A DNA stretch of 64,000 nucleotides from Plotosus lineatus. Taxonomy: Eukaryota > Chordata > Actinopteri > Siluriformes > Plotosidae. The position numbers were made by a program, and so were the translations under genes. The stretch spans positions 30,468,249 through 30,532,248 of the forward strand of contig CM045735.1 of NCBI GenBank assembly GCA_024760905.1, in the 5' to 3' direction. Of this stretch, positions 35,601 to 49,343 are shown in pieces. Below the pieces are notes generated by a model. That model was not told where the DNA came from. It worked only from the letters and a program-made list of their open reading frames with translations, and did not search any database. Within the stretch, counting starts at the first letter, position 1. Each line of letters opens with the position of its first letter.

Positions 35601-38408
35601 GACTCTCTTTTTCATTTTGATAATTCTGGAAGTTCAGGGTAAAAATATAAAAAGTATTTTGTTAATTGGGAAAGCTGACTGGATGCTTTTGTGTGAAATC
35701 CAGTACTGTACAAAAAGTCAGAGACCAATCAAATGGTCATATGGTGTGTATTATTACAGGACAGTATATACTATCTGGGAAGTGCATTTTCTGATTGCTT
35801 TATTACTTAGAGATTCAAAAAATTATATTTCAAGTGGATTACATTTGAATCAACATGACAGACCCTCACAGTGTGCAGCAGTCATTTGGAGCAGGAGGCG
35901 TTATCATTATTGCACTTTAAAATGAAAAGAAAAGCATAAAATATATATATTATATATATATATATATATATAAATACACACACACACACACACACACATA
36001 CATACAGTCAGCCCCCTTCTTACAAAAACCTCTTCTTACGAAAAATCCAGAAAATGGCCAGGAGGGAGCTGAATATCCATTGTGATGTACCTATAATGCT
36101 TGTTTGTCACGCGCATAAAGGAGAGATGTACTGTTGGTTTGTGAGGTTTTTTTGAAAGTGCTCATTGCAGCTTATTTTTCGTTTTTTTAAGTTGTTTAAT
36201 TCAGTAAATGTGGCGCGCTCCGCCGAATGTGGGCAAAACGTGGCTCATCCAGACCTCCGATCCCTCAAGCATTCGGCGTGTGACAAGCTCCGTCAAGTGT
36301 GGGCGGCATCGCAACTGACATCGGAGCTCCCGAGACGTGGTGCGGTTCATTCGGACTTCCGATCCCTCAAGCAAAGGAGTGAATGTTGAGTACTAAACAA
36401 GTGTTGAAAGTGCACTTGCCTGCTTGACAGATCGGAGGTTCGGACAAGCCGCGTTCCGCCCCAAAAGCTCCGGTGTCGACCGCAATGCCGCCCACACTGG
36501 GTGGAGCGTGTCACAAATGTTCAATGTTTAATATTGTTTGTTTTGGTTAATAAAAAAATTGGTTCATAAAAATGTTTAATAATGGTTTAATTAATAAATA
36601 TGTTAATAAAATGGTTTAATATGTTAAAATGTTCAAATGGTTTAATAAATAATTTTCTTTTACTTTTAAAACATAGTTCATACATATTTCATACAAAATT
36701 GGTATACTTGTATAATTTTTAAAGGGTTTATGGGGTAGTCATGGGAGCCCTGGAACGAATTACGCGTTTTGCTGTAAAATGCGCCTCTACTTACGAAAAC
36801 TCCAGGCTACGAAAAAGGCTCTGGGACAGGTTAATTTCATAAGAAGGGGGCCTATATATATAAAGCTGCACAAACGTTTCTACTTAAACTTGCAAAGGAC
36901 AACACAAATCCGAAGTGACCAAATATCCTCCTTGGTGGATGTAATAAGCATAAAACCCACAAAAAATGCTCCAATACTGAGAGGCAGTCTCTCTTTAGCA
37001 GTGTAACCTAATTAAATTCAGAAGATGCTTTCTTGATGAAAGATAGACAATACATGGCTTGGTATGTGTGTGTGTATGTATATATATTATTGTGTGTGAC
37101 AAAATACCTAATTTTAGTGTCCCAAGTAGTATAATACAACAACAATAATTACAGATGTTCCCCGACTTGCGTTCATTCGTTTTACGTTTTTTCTATCTTA
37201 CTTTTTTTTCTTCCAAAAAAACCCAAAAAATGTCAAATTTTGAGTTTAGTGTGCTCTCTGTAGTACGGAAATCTCTCATTTGCTGCGCTGCTGCTGGGAT
37301 GTCGGGAACACTGTTTGCCATGAGCACAAGGGCTTGGAATACCATGTCATGCTCCCTCTACCAACACATCAGATCAAAAACACGGAGACTCTCAATGTAG
37401 CTGATTAATATAATGATAGCCATTTCGACAAAAACACACACAGACACACAAAAATCACCCCGCCAGCACCAAATAAATAGCTGTCAACACCCAGGACTAT
37501 TAATTTTCATCCATGTAATTTTCAACCCTAAAAGAGCATTTTTTTTTTTTTTTTTTTTTTTTTTCTTCAAGATTACTGGCTGGGTACCAGTGGGTACCTG
37601 ACCATTGCAGGACTCTGCCTGAGGCAGAGTATACCGTCATTCAGGTGAAAGCTGGTTTAACTCTCTACCCCCGGGGCCCGGAGTGCTTCCGATGTGAGTA
37701 AATAAGCGCCATTTTCTTTTTGGAATAGTTTTTGGTGATGCAGTGGTTTTTGTAGATAAAGCACGTTCGCACCCGTTTCCACCGTAAAGTACAACATTCA
37801 TTGTTTTTAAAAACCACAGAGCCGCATCAGAGGGGTAAAAGAGCCGCATGCGGCTCCGGAGCCGCGGGTTGCCGACCCCTGGTCTATAGTGTTCATCAGT
37901 GATTTGATTACATCAGTAACACATTTGATTGTTCTACCATGCTTTTTAAAAAAACGAAATATTTTGCTGTTTTCTCTTGGTAAATGTCCAACAACTGATG
38001 AACCATTAGAAACTGCTCCAGCAAAACTATCGTGAGGATTAGACAGCTGACGGTATGTTGTTAACTGTTCGTTAAGGAAGAGCTGCCAAATATCATGATG
38101 AACATGAAATCCTCGAATAGAACTTATTTTTAAAATTATGCTGTTTTCTGTTTATTTTCAGCTTTCATGCAAGTAGTTTGGTTGATACAACAAAATGAAC
38201 AGCAAATACCAGTAAAATTCTTTTATTGTGGTTATTCATGCTTTCCACCTTGATGGTAATAAGCACTTGCCGTTCCACTTCACTGGTAATAATTTTAATA
38301 AGCACCCACCTTCTTCAATTTTTAAGCGCCCTGGGCACTTATTACATCAAATACAGTACAGATGCTCCCCAACTTACGTTCATCCATTTTACATTTTTTT
38401 CGATTTTA

Positions 38409-38440
<32 letters not shown>

Positions 38441-40246
38441 TCAAATTTTGAGTTTAGATGTACCTATGTAGTACGCTGACGTAATGATGCTGCGTCCATT
38501 GTCTACAAACGACAGACTGAATATGCCCCTCCTTCTTCCCAGTTGAGTGCATGTTACCATTGTGTTAAGACGTCGTCTCTGTGATCTTTGTGTTTACACT
38601 GTTTTGTCGACTTTTGTAACCCGAAGCAAATTTGGTTGGTCAGAAGCATAAGCCTACTAGCCTGGGTGCAAGTTTTCCAGCATATGCCGGAATTTTTGGT
38701 TTTCCCAAGACTGAATTGACTATCTGCTCGGATGGTCACAATCTACCATTCATACTCAGTTAAGCAAAGAGAGTTGTAAAATTAATGAAAACCCAAATCC
38801 AGAAAAGAAAGAGAACTCTCTGCTCTGCTGGTGATTCACATCAGTGCAGGCTGAGTACCAAACAAGTATTCAACGGCGCCCTTGCTCACTTGAAAGACCG
38901 GAAGTTCGGACAACCCGCGCTTTGTCTCAAGCAGTAACAAGTGAACTACTTTCGGTGGAGCGCCTCACATATTGGAAGCATTGATTGGCTGTTTTAAGCT
39001 ACATGTAAAGTGACTCGGCTCCGTTTCATGTAAAGTGACCATCCGTTGAGCATCGGAACCATTTACAAGCAGAAAGATCGCATCATAGAGAATGTTAAAG
39101 GTTATATTTGATACTTTACTTGATATTTTATGAGTGAATTTGATTAAAATGTATCTATTTTAAATTATTTTGCTTGAATTTAATTTATTTGAAATTCATT
39201 TTGATATTATTTTATATTTCATATTATTTTGCAATGTTATGTTTATAATAATTGATTTAGGGGTGTTTTATGAGATACGGTAATGGTATTTATGGATGTA
39301 TAGTACAGTATGAGCGTCATACCTCACTGGAATATACAGTAACAACTTACTTTTTTTTTCACCTAACGTTCGGCTGTCCAGAACTGAACTAAAACGTAAG
39401 TTGGGGAGCGTCTGTATTCACCTTGGCTTGGGGGATGTGCATAATTTTTGAGTGTTCTCATCCTGTATTCTGAACTACACATCAATATTCACCTCACCTT
39501 TCGTTGGCAAACAATAAATATATGAAAATGTACAGTGTATAACTTCCCTTCTGATTCAAACAGCCTGGCAGTGCTTGTTTTGCATGATACTTATGAAGGT
39601 TCGGTATTACAAATTAAATAACAGATTTTTTTTTTTTTTTTAACAGCTTTTTATTTGTAAGTACAGGCCAAGAAAATATGCCTGCATGAAAACCATACAA
39701 ACGTGTGTAAATGCAATCAAATCCCAATTGTAACCATAACAAATAATTCAGGTTTCACATTCCCTGATCTCTCATTCTCTCTCTCTCGCTCTGACCCCGT
39801 GCTGTAGCTGTTTGAAACGTTCACTCTGGATGAGGTGTATCAGCACCTAAAGCCTGCAGCACTGTATGAAGAGGCACTAAGTTTAGTGAGAGAAGGGAAA
39901 GTGAAATGCAGATCTTTCAGGTATGACATGCTACACACTGTCTCTCTCTTGCTCTGCTCTTTGTGTGTGTGTGTGTGTGTGTGTGCATGCACGCAATAAA
40001 GTTCTGAAAAGTGTAAATAATTTAATTAAAACATGAAAAGATTGTGTGTTTTTAATTGTATGCTCAGAACAGAGTTGCTGGAATGTTACAGTGATCAAGA
40101 CTTCCTGGCTAAGTTGCACTGTGTCCGACAGGCTTTCAATGTCAGTACAAACAGTTTATTTTGGTCTTTTCTTTTTGTGGTTTCCTCTCTATCTGTTCCT
40201 TGCATGCTTCACTCACTGCAATGGTGCTTGTAGTCTCTAGTTTTTA

Positions 40247-40308
<62 letters not shown>

Positions 40309-43300
40309 CATAGGTCTTACTGATAGATGAGGCTCACAAGACTTTCTTCATGGAAACAGGCAAACAGATGATCAATGGACTTATGATTAAAGCCAGCAAG
40401 GTAATTTTCAGGGCCTTGTTTATCTAAAGTCGAAAATACGCAGAGGTATTTTTATGAAATTTCTCCCACTTCTCTTGCTTGCACCATTTCAGTCCTCCGA
40501 TTCCCTGAAGTGTTACGTCAGATTATCACATCAGTAGATGTTTTTCCTTCCATGATGGCATGTCTTCTTCTTTTCCTTTTGGCTTTTTCCCTTTTCCAGG
40601 GGTCGCCACAGTGAATCATCTGATTCGCATGTTTGATTTGGCATAGGTTTTTACGTCAGATGCCCTTTCTGACACAACCCTCAGCAAAGGACAGAAACAT
40701 GCTAACAGCTATGCAGCCTACTCTTTACAAAAGTCAGCAATGGTTCTTTTACATGCCTCTCACCATATATAGTGAGAGACACGGCTGGCCTTTGATAACC
40801 CAGTTAGCTGCACTGGGGGGTGGGGACAGTGACAACCTTGTGGAGAGTGGGACTCGAACCCCCAACCTTAGGATCAGCGATCCAGCACCTTTTACCACCA
40901 GGCCACCACTGCTCCGGGTCCATGATGGCATGTATTCTGGTGCAATAATAGCAAATATTCAAATCGTGTAAGAGTAGTTTAGAGAGCATGACCTGAGCCC
41001 CACTCAAAGTGTTTGAGATGTGCTGGGAAAGAGAGTGGTTTGATCCTCCCAGTGTCAATACAAGAAAATCCCTGAAGAAAATCCACTGCATCTCTTGATT
41101 TGAAATACAGTCATACCTCACCTTATGAAATTAATCCGTTCCAGAAGTGGTTTTGTAACCTGATTTTTTTCGTAAGTTGAGTTGTATTTTACATGTAAAA
41201 GGCGTGATTCGTTCCAAGGCTCCCAATACTACCCCTTAAATCATTTAAAAATTATAAAAGTATACCTTTTAAGGCCTCCTTCTGCTTCAATATTGTACCT
41301 ATGGTAGACAGGTTTCGGCTATATTCCTTTGAGATATCACTCAACTGCATGCCACGAGCCTGCTTTTTCTTTTCACTTGCACCGGGAATCACTTTCTTGG
41401 GGCCCATGATGAATAACAAAGAATAAAGTTGCAATGAGCACACTCGAAAAACTCATGAAACAACAGTAACTCTGTCCTTTACGTGTGTTAGAACTCTGTG
41501 ACGAACAATGGGTTGAAGGCACACGAAAAGCATCATGGGTGTCATGGAGATGCAGTTCCCTCCTAGCCAATGGGAGGCCGGCGGGGTGTTGGGAGATGCT
41601 ACAAAGTGTATTTATGTTAAATTTTACATAAATACGTTTCGTAACTTGGATTTTTCGTTAGTTGGGTCTTTCATATGGTGAGGTATGACTGTAAATGTTT
41701 TGGTGATATATGAAATTGTTAAAATAGTGTGTGATGTAATTAAAGATAAAGACGGTGAAACACAGTAATAACTGTTCTAATAACTCCCAATTAAAAAGGT
41801 CATGTTCTTCTCTGAGTGACAACTAGTTGTACAAGGTCAGTTATTGTACCCATTTTCAGACCATATTTTTCTACAGGAAGCTGTGTAGCTCTCTGCTCTG
41901 ATTGTTTGCCTGAAAGCATCACACTCTGCGCCGGAGGCACAAATGTGCCCCAAAAGAAAATCAGTGAGAAAACTGTTGTTACGGCCAGCTCAAAGAGTAC
42001 AGAATGTACATTAAAATGAAAGTTTTCCAAACTCACCTGTTTTACTCAAATGTTGTAATCTGCTGTCGTGCATTTGATAGTTTTCCTTAGCCTCCTTGAA
42101 ATGGCTGCCATTTTATTTTGTATCACATTTGTATCAGGAGTTGGCTGAGATGGGCGCCAGCCTCCCTGCGACCATAATTAGGATTAAGCATTTACAGAAA
42201 ATGAACTGAATTGAACATTTGTATCACAAGACTGCAGAGTTGCAAGAATAGAACGTCAATGTGTCAGTGATGACAGCAATATTATTAAATAGGTATTAAG
42301 CTAACAAATCCGATTAAAAAAACAAACAAACAAACTTGTGAACGTCTAGACTAAACTAAAGTTAGGCTCATCTGCACATACTATATTATAAAGAAAAAAG
42401 ACTCACATGGACAGATTCATTGAGAACGACCCGGCTAGTTCAATCGACTTTGACTGGAACAACGGCAGTTGCAAAGTGTACATGTGGAAAGATGTGTAAA
42501 AACCTCCATGGACTGCATATCCACCAAGCAAAAACTGAATGCAAGAGTGCGAGAGCTCATCAACAACGCACAGACACTGTGTCTGGTGAGACGGAGAAGG
42601 ACCCTAGTCAGGATTCAACCCACAGTATTCGGGACCTTCTAGTTGAGGAGGGACCAAACGACAACAGCCAGAGTTCGCCAGTGGACCAGCAGGAAGAAAG
42701 CTTTGTCTTTGAGGAAGACCCTCATCTTATCAGTATAGAGACCGAGATTACTGTCCTTGAGGAAGACCCTCAACCTATCAGTACAGAAACAGAAGTAACT
42801 GCACGTCCTACATCCTGCACAGCAGCTAGTAAAAACTCCTCAGAAAGGAAACGAATCGCCTGGCCCAAGACATCAGACAAGCAAGCCTGGAAACAGCTAG
42901 ATGAAGACATTACTAAAATTTTGAATTCAGCACTGCAAGATCCTGTGGACAGAAAGCTAAAGAGCATGGCAACCTTCACCAATGCGGTAGGAAAGGAGAG
43001 GTTGGTCTGCAAGACAAGAGAGCCCAAAAAATTAAGCGATGCCTAATAGGAGACAGAAAGAGATAAAGAAACTCAGGAAGGAATTGCGTCAACTCGGAAA
43101 GCTATACATAAAGTCTCGCGAGTCTGAAAAAGAGGGTCTCTGCCAACGCGCGATGATCTTAGGGCACATCTTCTGACTTTGAGGAAGGCTGAGAGAACGA
43201 GAGAGAATAGGAAGAAGAAAGTGAAAAGAGCAGCTGAGTTCATTGCCAACCCATTTCAATTCTCTAAGAAACTCCTCGACAAGGAACGATTCGGAAATTT

Positions 43301-46142
43301 AGAGAGCAGTGTGGAAGTAATTGAGCAGTACCTCAGGGAAACCCACTCTGATCCAACAAGGAACCAACCCCTGGGTAGCTGTCCGAAGATTGAACCGGTT
43401 CCGGTGCCTACAATTCCTCTAGCCAGCTCTGAACCAACTTTAAAGGAAATACAAGAGGTGGTGAACAAGGCAAGATCAGGTTCAGCTCCAGGACCAAATG
43501 GAGTCCCATATAGAGTATATAAGATGTGCCCTGGGCTAGTGAGGAAACTCTGGGCTCTGCTAAGGCTTGTGTGGAGGAAAGGCAAAGTACCAGATTGCTA
43601 GAAACGATCAGAAGGACTATTCATCCCAAAAGAAAAGAACTCTAAGACAGTTGATCAGTTTAGGACAATATCCCTACTGAACGTGGAAGGAAAAATCTTC
43701 TTTGCTGTCCTTGCCAAGCGGATAAGCTCGCGGATAAGCTCCTACCTAACAGTAAACAAGTATATTGACACTTCAGCACAAAAAGGTGGAGTGCCAGGGT
43801 TCTCAGGATACATAGAACATACAAGTTGCATCAGCCAGCTCATCAGAGAAGCAAGGGTGAATAATCAAGATCTAACAGTGGTGTGGGTGGACTTTGACAA
43901 TGCATATGGCTCTATCCCCCATAAGCCGATTGAGGAGGCGCTACATTGCTACCATATTCCCGATCACATCAAGGGAATTTTTACCAATTATTTGGATGGG
44001 GTGCATTTGCAGTTTTCTGTCGGCGACAACATGACCCAGTGGCAGAGGTTGGAGAAAGGAATAGTTACCGGTTGCACTATTTCTGTGGTACTATTCATTA
44101 TGGGAATGAATTTCATCTTCGAAGCAGGGAGACGAGAAACACGAGGCCCAAGGACAGCTTCGGAAGTGTACTTACCATCTAGCAGGGGATTCATGGATGA
44201 CATGACTTTGACAACAACAACCCCTGCACAAGCCAGGTGGATATTGGCAGCACTAGAAGTTGTTGTTTCTTGGGCAAGGGTGAATTTCAAGGCCAAGAAA
44301 TCGAGGAGCCTCATTATCAGGAGGGGCGGGTAAGTCAGAGATTCACTCTTTAAGTACAAGGTGAAATCATCCCATCCATTCTGGATAACCCAGTCAAGTG
44401 TCTGGGGAAGTGATACGATGCAAGCCTGAAAGACAAGAACAACACGGCTCAGGTCAAAAGTCAGCTCCTCGAGAACCTAAAGCTAATAGAACAGACAGGG
44501 TTGCCAGGCAAGTTTAAGGTTTGGCTCTATCAGCATGGACTATTACCAAGACTACTGTGGAAGGATAGGAAAGGACCATTAACAGACATCTGCGAAGATG
44601 GCTGGGTGTACCACCAAGTTTTACAAGCATGGGTCTATATGGAAGAACAAATCAACTGCAACTTCCAGTCTCCTCAGTGGTGGAAGAATACAAGGTATCA
44701 AAAGCAAGACTGGTGATGACTCTGAAGAACTCCAAAGATTAGGTGATTAGGAGGACAGCCATAGAAACCCGTACAGGAAAAAGTGGTCAGTCAGCCAGGC
44801 AGTAAATTAGGCAGAGAGTAGGCTTAAACTAAAAGACATAATTGGCACAACAACAGTTGGACGGCAGGGCCTCGGAACTACTAGCCCCTCACGATGGTCC
44901 GCTGCATCAGGCAGTGAGAAGAGGAAAATGGTCCAGGATGAAGTAAGGTTGAATGAAGAGGAGTCATGCAAAACAAGAGCAGCTGAATTGGTACTGCAGG
45001 GTGCTTGGACAAGATGGACAACTACCGAAAGGAAGCTTACATGGGCAGAGATTTGGCAATACAAGCCGTTCAGATTGAGTTTCTTACTGAGATCGGTGTA
45101 TGACCACCTGCCATCACTGGCAAACTTGCATAGGTGGGGCTTAAGAGAAGACCCAAAGTGCGCACTCTGCGGCAGAGTAGGAACATTGGAGCATGTGCTG
45201 GTATCTTGCAATGCAGCATTGAATCAAAGCTGCTATAGATGGAGACATGACAAAGTTCTACGGGAACTGGCTGACATGTTGGACAGAGAAAGAGGAGCCC
45301 CAAGAAAACAAGAAAATGTATCAACTTTGTCAAAGAGTGAGACTAGGGAAACTATAGTGGCACAACCAACATCATCAGTGTCATCAGTGTTTGATGAGTC
45401 GGAGCAGTGGGAAATAATAGTTGACCTGGGCCAGAGGCTGGTCTTTCCAGAGGTAGTCCAGACTACTCTGAGGCCTGATATCGTCATTTGGTGTGCAAAG
45501 AACAAGAGGATTGTAATCGTCGAACTCATGGTACCCTGGAAAACAAGATGTGAGAAAGCGTTTGAGCGCAAGAAAGCCAAGTACACGGAGTTGGTTGAAC
45601 AGTGCCAGCAACGAGGTTGAAAGTGTTGACTTTTTCCTGTAGAAGTAGGAGCTAGAGTATTCGCTGAGCAGTCCTTACGGAGAACATTAGGAAGCTTAGG
45701 TGTCAAGGGCAGGGACAGGAGGAGAACTATGAAAGCAGTATGCCAAGCAGCTGAAAGATCATCGAGCTGGCTGTGGCTGAAGCGAAAGGAGAAAAGCTGG
45801 AAGCTATCAGCTGACACGTAATGGTGAGACGTCATAACTGCGGACCCACCACCCTGAGAGTGTCCCGGGTTTAAAGGGTCGAAACACTCGTTGACGGGTG
45901 GTCCCCGGCTGAAGAAGTCAGCCGAGTTAGCAGCAGTAGCTGTTTATGGTATACATTTACATACATCAATCTGATGTCTGCTTGCTTACACGAATGCATG
46001 GTGTCTATATCCAAGTAAGTTTAATGCACAACACTCGTCTACACTCACGTCCCACTTTTCTCAGTACAATTTGCATGAAGACATAATACCGTATTTTCCA
46101 GAGTACAAGTCGCATCGGCCAAAGAATGCATAATAAAGAATG

Positions 46143-46213
<71 letters not shown>

Positions 46214-49200
46214 CATACATACACATATATAAAATAAAAGTTGCACTGGACTATGAGTCGCAAACTCATGGAAACTGTCTACCTTGGCTTGGAAATCTGC
46301 TGGCAGTTTTTGTGACGTTGTGGGGTCCTCGCTCTGATAGAGAGGGGGTTGTGTTGCATGAAGCGGTAACCAAGAAAGTCACGCAAAGTCATTTATATTC
46401 ATCTCCTTGACAACTACCTGGACGTGGAGACGCAACTGCACTGTTGACAAGCCTCTCCTGAGACACATTGCTCATATCCGCAAGTGCGAACTCGTTCCTC
46501 TAGCTGTGATCATCTAGCTTTTAGCCCGCGATTAACTTTTAGCCTGCGATTAACTTTTTTTGTTTTGTTTTCTTCATTGCAGTAATAATAATGTTCACTT
46601 TTCTGTCCTCTTGTTGCTTTCTTGCAGTTGTGAGTGTAAAAATAATTATGTGCATTATGTTCGCTATTATTATGATGAACGGAATTATATGTAATAATTT
46701 CACTACCTGGACGTGGAGACGCAACTGTACTTTTGACAAGCCTCTCCCTGCAGCATATTGATCAAGTACCCATGTGCAAGCTCGTTCCCCTCGCTGTGTC
46801 CATCTAGCTTTGAGCCCGTGATTAGCTTTTTTTGTTTTTGTCATTGCAGTAATTATAATCTCCGCCTTTCTCTAGTCCCTCACAAGTTTCTCGTTCACTC
46901 CAAACTTTCTGCTGCTCGATTATCATTTTCTGCTGCATATTTCACTACTTGCTGCATGTAATCTGCACAATAGCATTTTCTTTTTGGGGCCATTTCTTCA
47001 GTGGTGGATGAGCAGGTACCTGGTACCCAAGCCGAGAGTGCCCTCTTGTGGTTGTGAGTGTAAAAACAACAAACATATGAAATTATGTCTGTTATAATTA
47101 ACCGAATTATATGTAATACACACACTCCCCAACTTACGTTTTTAATTGGTTCCGGACGGCCGAACGCAAGTTGAAAGTGAACGCAAGTTGTTACAGTAAC
47201 GTGACGTATGACGCTCATACTGTACTATACATCCATAACTACCATTACCATATCTCATAAAACACCCCTAAATCAATTATTATAACATTGTAAAATATAT
47301 CAAATAATATCAACATTAATTTCAAATAAATTAGATTCAAGCATAATCATTTCAAATTGATAAGTTTTAATCAAATTCACTCATCAAATTTCAAATACAG
47401 TATCAAATATAACCTTTAACATTCTCTATGTTAAATGTTCTATGTATATTCTAGATCTTTCTGCTTGTAAATGGTTCCGATGGTCGACGGATGATCACTT
47501 TACATGAAGCTAAGCTGAGTCACATTGCATGAAGCTGAACCGACTCACTTTACATAAAGCTTAAAACAGCCAATCAATGCTTACAATATGTGAGTCGCTT
47601 CATACCGAAAGGAGTGTACTTGCGGTGCTTGAAGACGGGTTATATGGACTTCCGGTCTTTCAAGGGCGCCGTTGAACTCGTTTAGTACTCAGCCTGCACT
47701 GATGTGAATCACCAGCAGAGCAGAGAGTTCTCTTTCTTTTCTGGATTCGGGTTTTCATTCATTTTACAACTCTCTTTGCTTAACTGAGTATGCATGGTAG
47801 ATTGCGCCAATCCGAGCAGATAGTTAATTCAACTCTGTGTATGAGACTTGCACCCATGCTAGTCAGGCTTACACTTCTGACCAACCATATTTGCTTCGGG
47901 TTACAAAAGTCCACAAAACGGTGTAAACACAAAGATCAGAGACGACGCCTTAACACTATGGTAACACGCTATATAAGTGATATATAAACATTGCGTCATT
48001 ACGTCAGCGTACTACGTAGCAAAATATTTTCCGTTTTTTTAAAAGCATGGTAAAACAATCAAATGTTACTGATGTAATCAAATCACTGATGAACATTATA
48101 GACCAGGGGTTGGCAACCCACGGCTCCGGAGCCGCATGCGGCTCTTTCACCCCTCTGATGCGGCTCTGTGGCTTTTAAAAACAGTGAATGTTGTACTTTA
48201 CGGTGGTAATGGGTGCAAACATGCTTTATCTACAAAAACCACTGCATCACCAAAAACTACTCCAAAAAGAAAATGCCGCTTATTTTACTCGCATCAGAAG
48301 CACTCCGGGCTCCCAGGGGTAGAGAGTTAAACCAGCTTTCACCTGAATTACAAAAGAATCTACCTAAGGCAGAGTCCTGCAACGGTCAGGTGCCCACTGG
48401 TATCCAGCCAGTAACCTTGAAAAAAAAAATGCTCTTTTAGGGTTGAAAATTACATGGATGAAAATTAACAGTCTCGGGTGTGGACAGCTATTTATTTAGT
48501 GTTGGCGGGATAATTTGTGTGTGTGTGTTCTTGTTGAAATGGCTATCGTTATAGTAATCAGCTACATTAAGAGTCTTCGTGTTTGTGATCTGATGTGTTG
48601 GTGGAGGGAGCATGCCACGGTATTCCAAGCCCTTACGCTTATGGCCAGCAGTGTTCTCACCATCCCAGCAACAGCGCAGCGAGTGAGAGATTTTTCCACT
48701 GCTGGGGTTTGTAATGCAGGAACGGAAATCACATTTGAAATAAGAGACGGTGAATGAAATTTGGTTTATGCACAGCAATCTCCGAATTAAATAACTCTCC
48801 ACTCAGTGACAAAATAAAATACTGGGTGTGGTTCAGTCTCCCCTCTGAGAATAGGTCGGTCAGTGCAGTATTACGCATTAATATTATTTAAAAGAATGTT
48901 GAGCAGGCGCCTTCTTAAAATAAGTCGTCTTATACTTTTCTGTGTTGCTGTTGTTTGTGTAAATTATAACTATGACAAAATAACATTGATATAATGAAGA
49001 AAGAAAAAGAAGGTCCCACAAAGGGAGTGATGGTCAGGTAGGCTACCCAACCCATTAACACATCTGGCTGCACCCCGTCTCTCCCTTCATGGGATAGCTA
49101 TTCTTCTTCTTTATGAAAGTACAAGAAAGACTCGCACACATGCATTCATTTTCTGAACCACTTAGTTTTAATTAGGGTCGCAGGGAGGCTGGCAGCCCAT

Positions 49201-49307
49201 CCCAGCCCACTCCGAGCAAGGGCAGAGTACACCCTGGACAACTCGCCAGGTCATCGGAGGGCAGGAAGAGGCTGATGCTTGTGCAGCTCCTTTTGTTGAA
49301 AGTCAGT

Positions 49308-49343
<36 letters not shown>

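Larger units (their letters stand above)
42415..45960 (+). mobile_element. R2/HERO-type LINE with restriction-like endonuclease
   Basis: Three coding blocks in order: an N-terminal zinc-finger segment (42420-43046), RT (43179-44333) and a C-terminal zinc knuckle plus endonuclease (44928-45820). They are separated by stops and frameshifts. A 3' UTR follows to about 45960. A single ORF with N-terminal zinc finger and C-terminal restriction-like endonuclease is the layout of the R2/HERO/NeSL group. Target duplications were not found and both borders are approximate. Confidence 0.8.
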
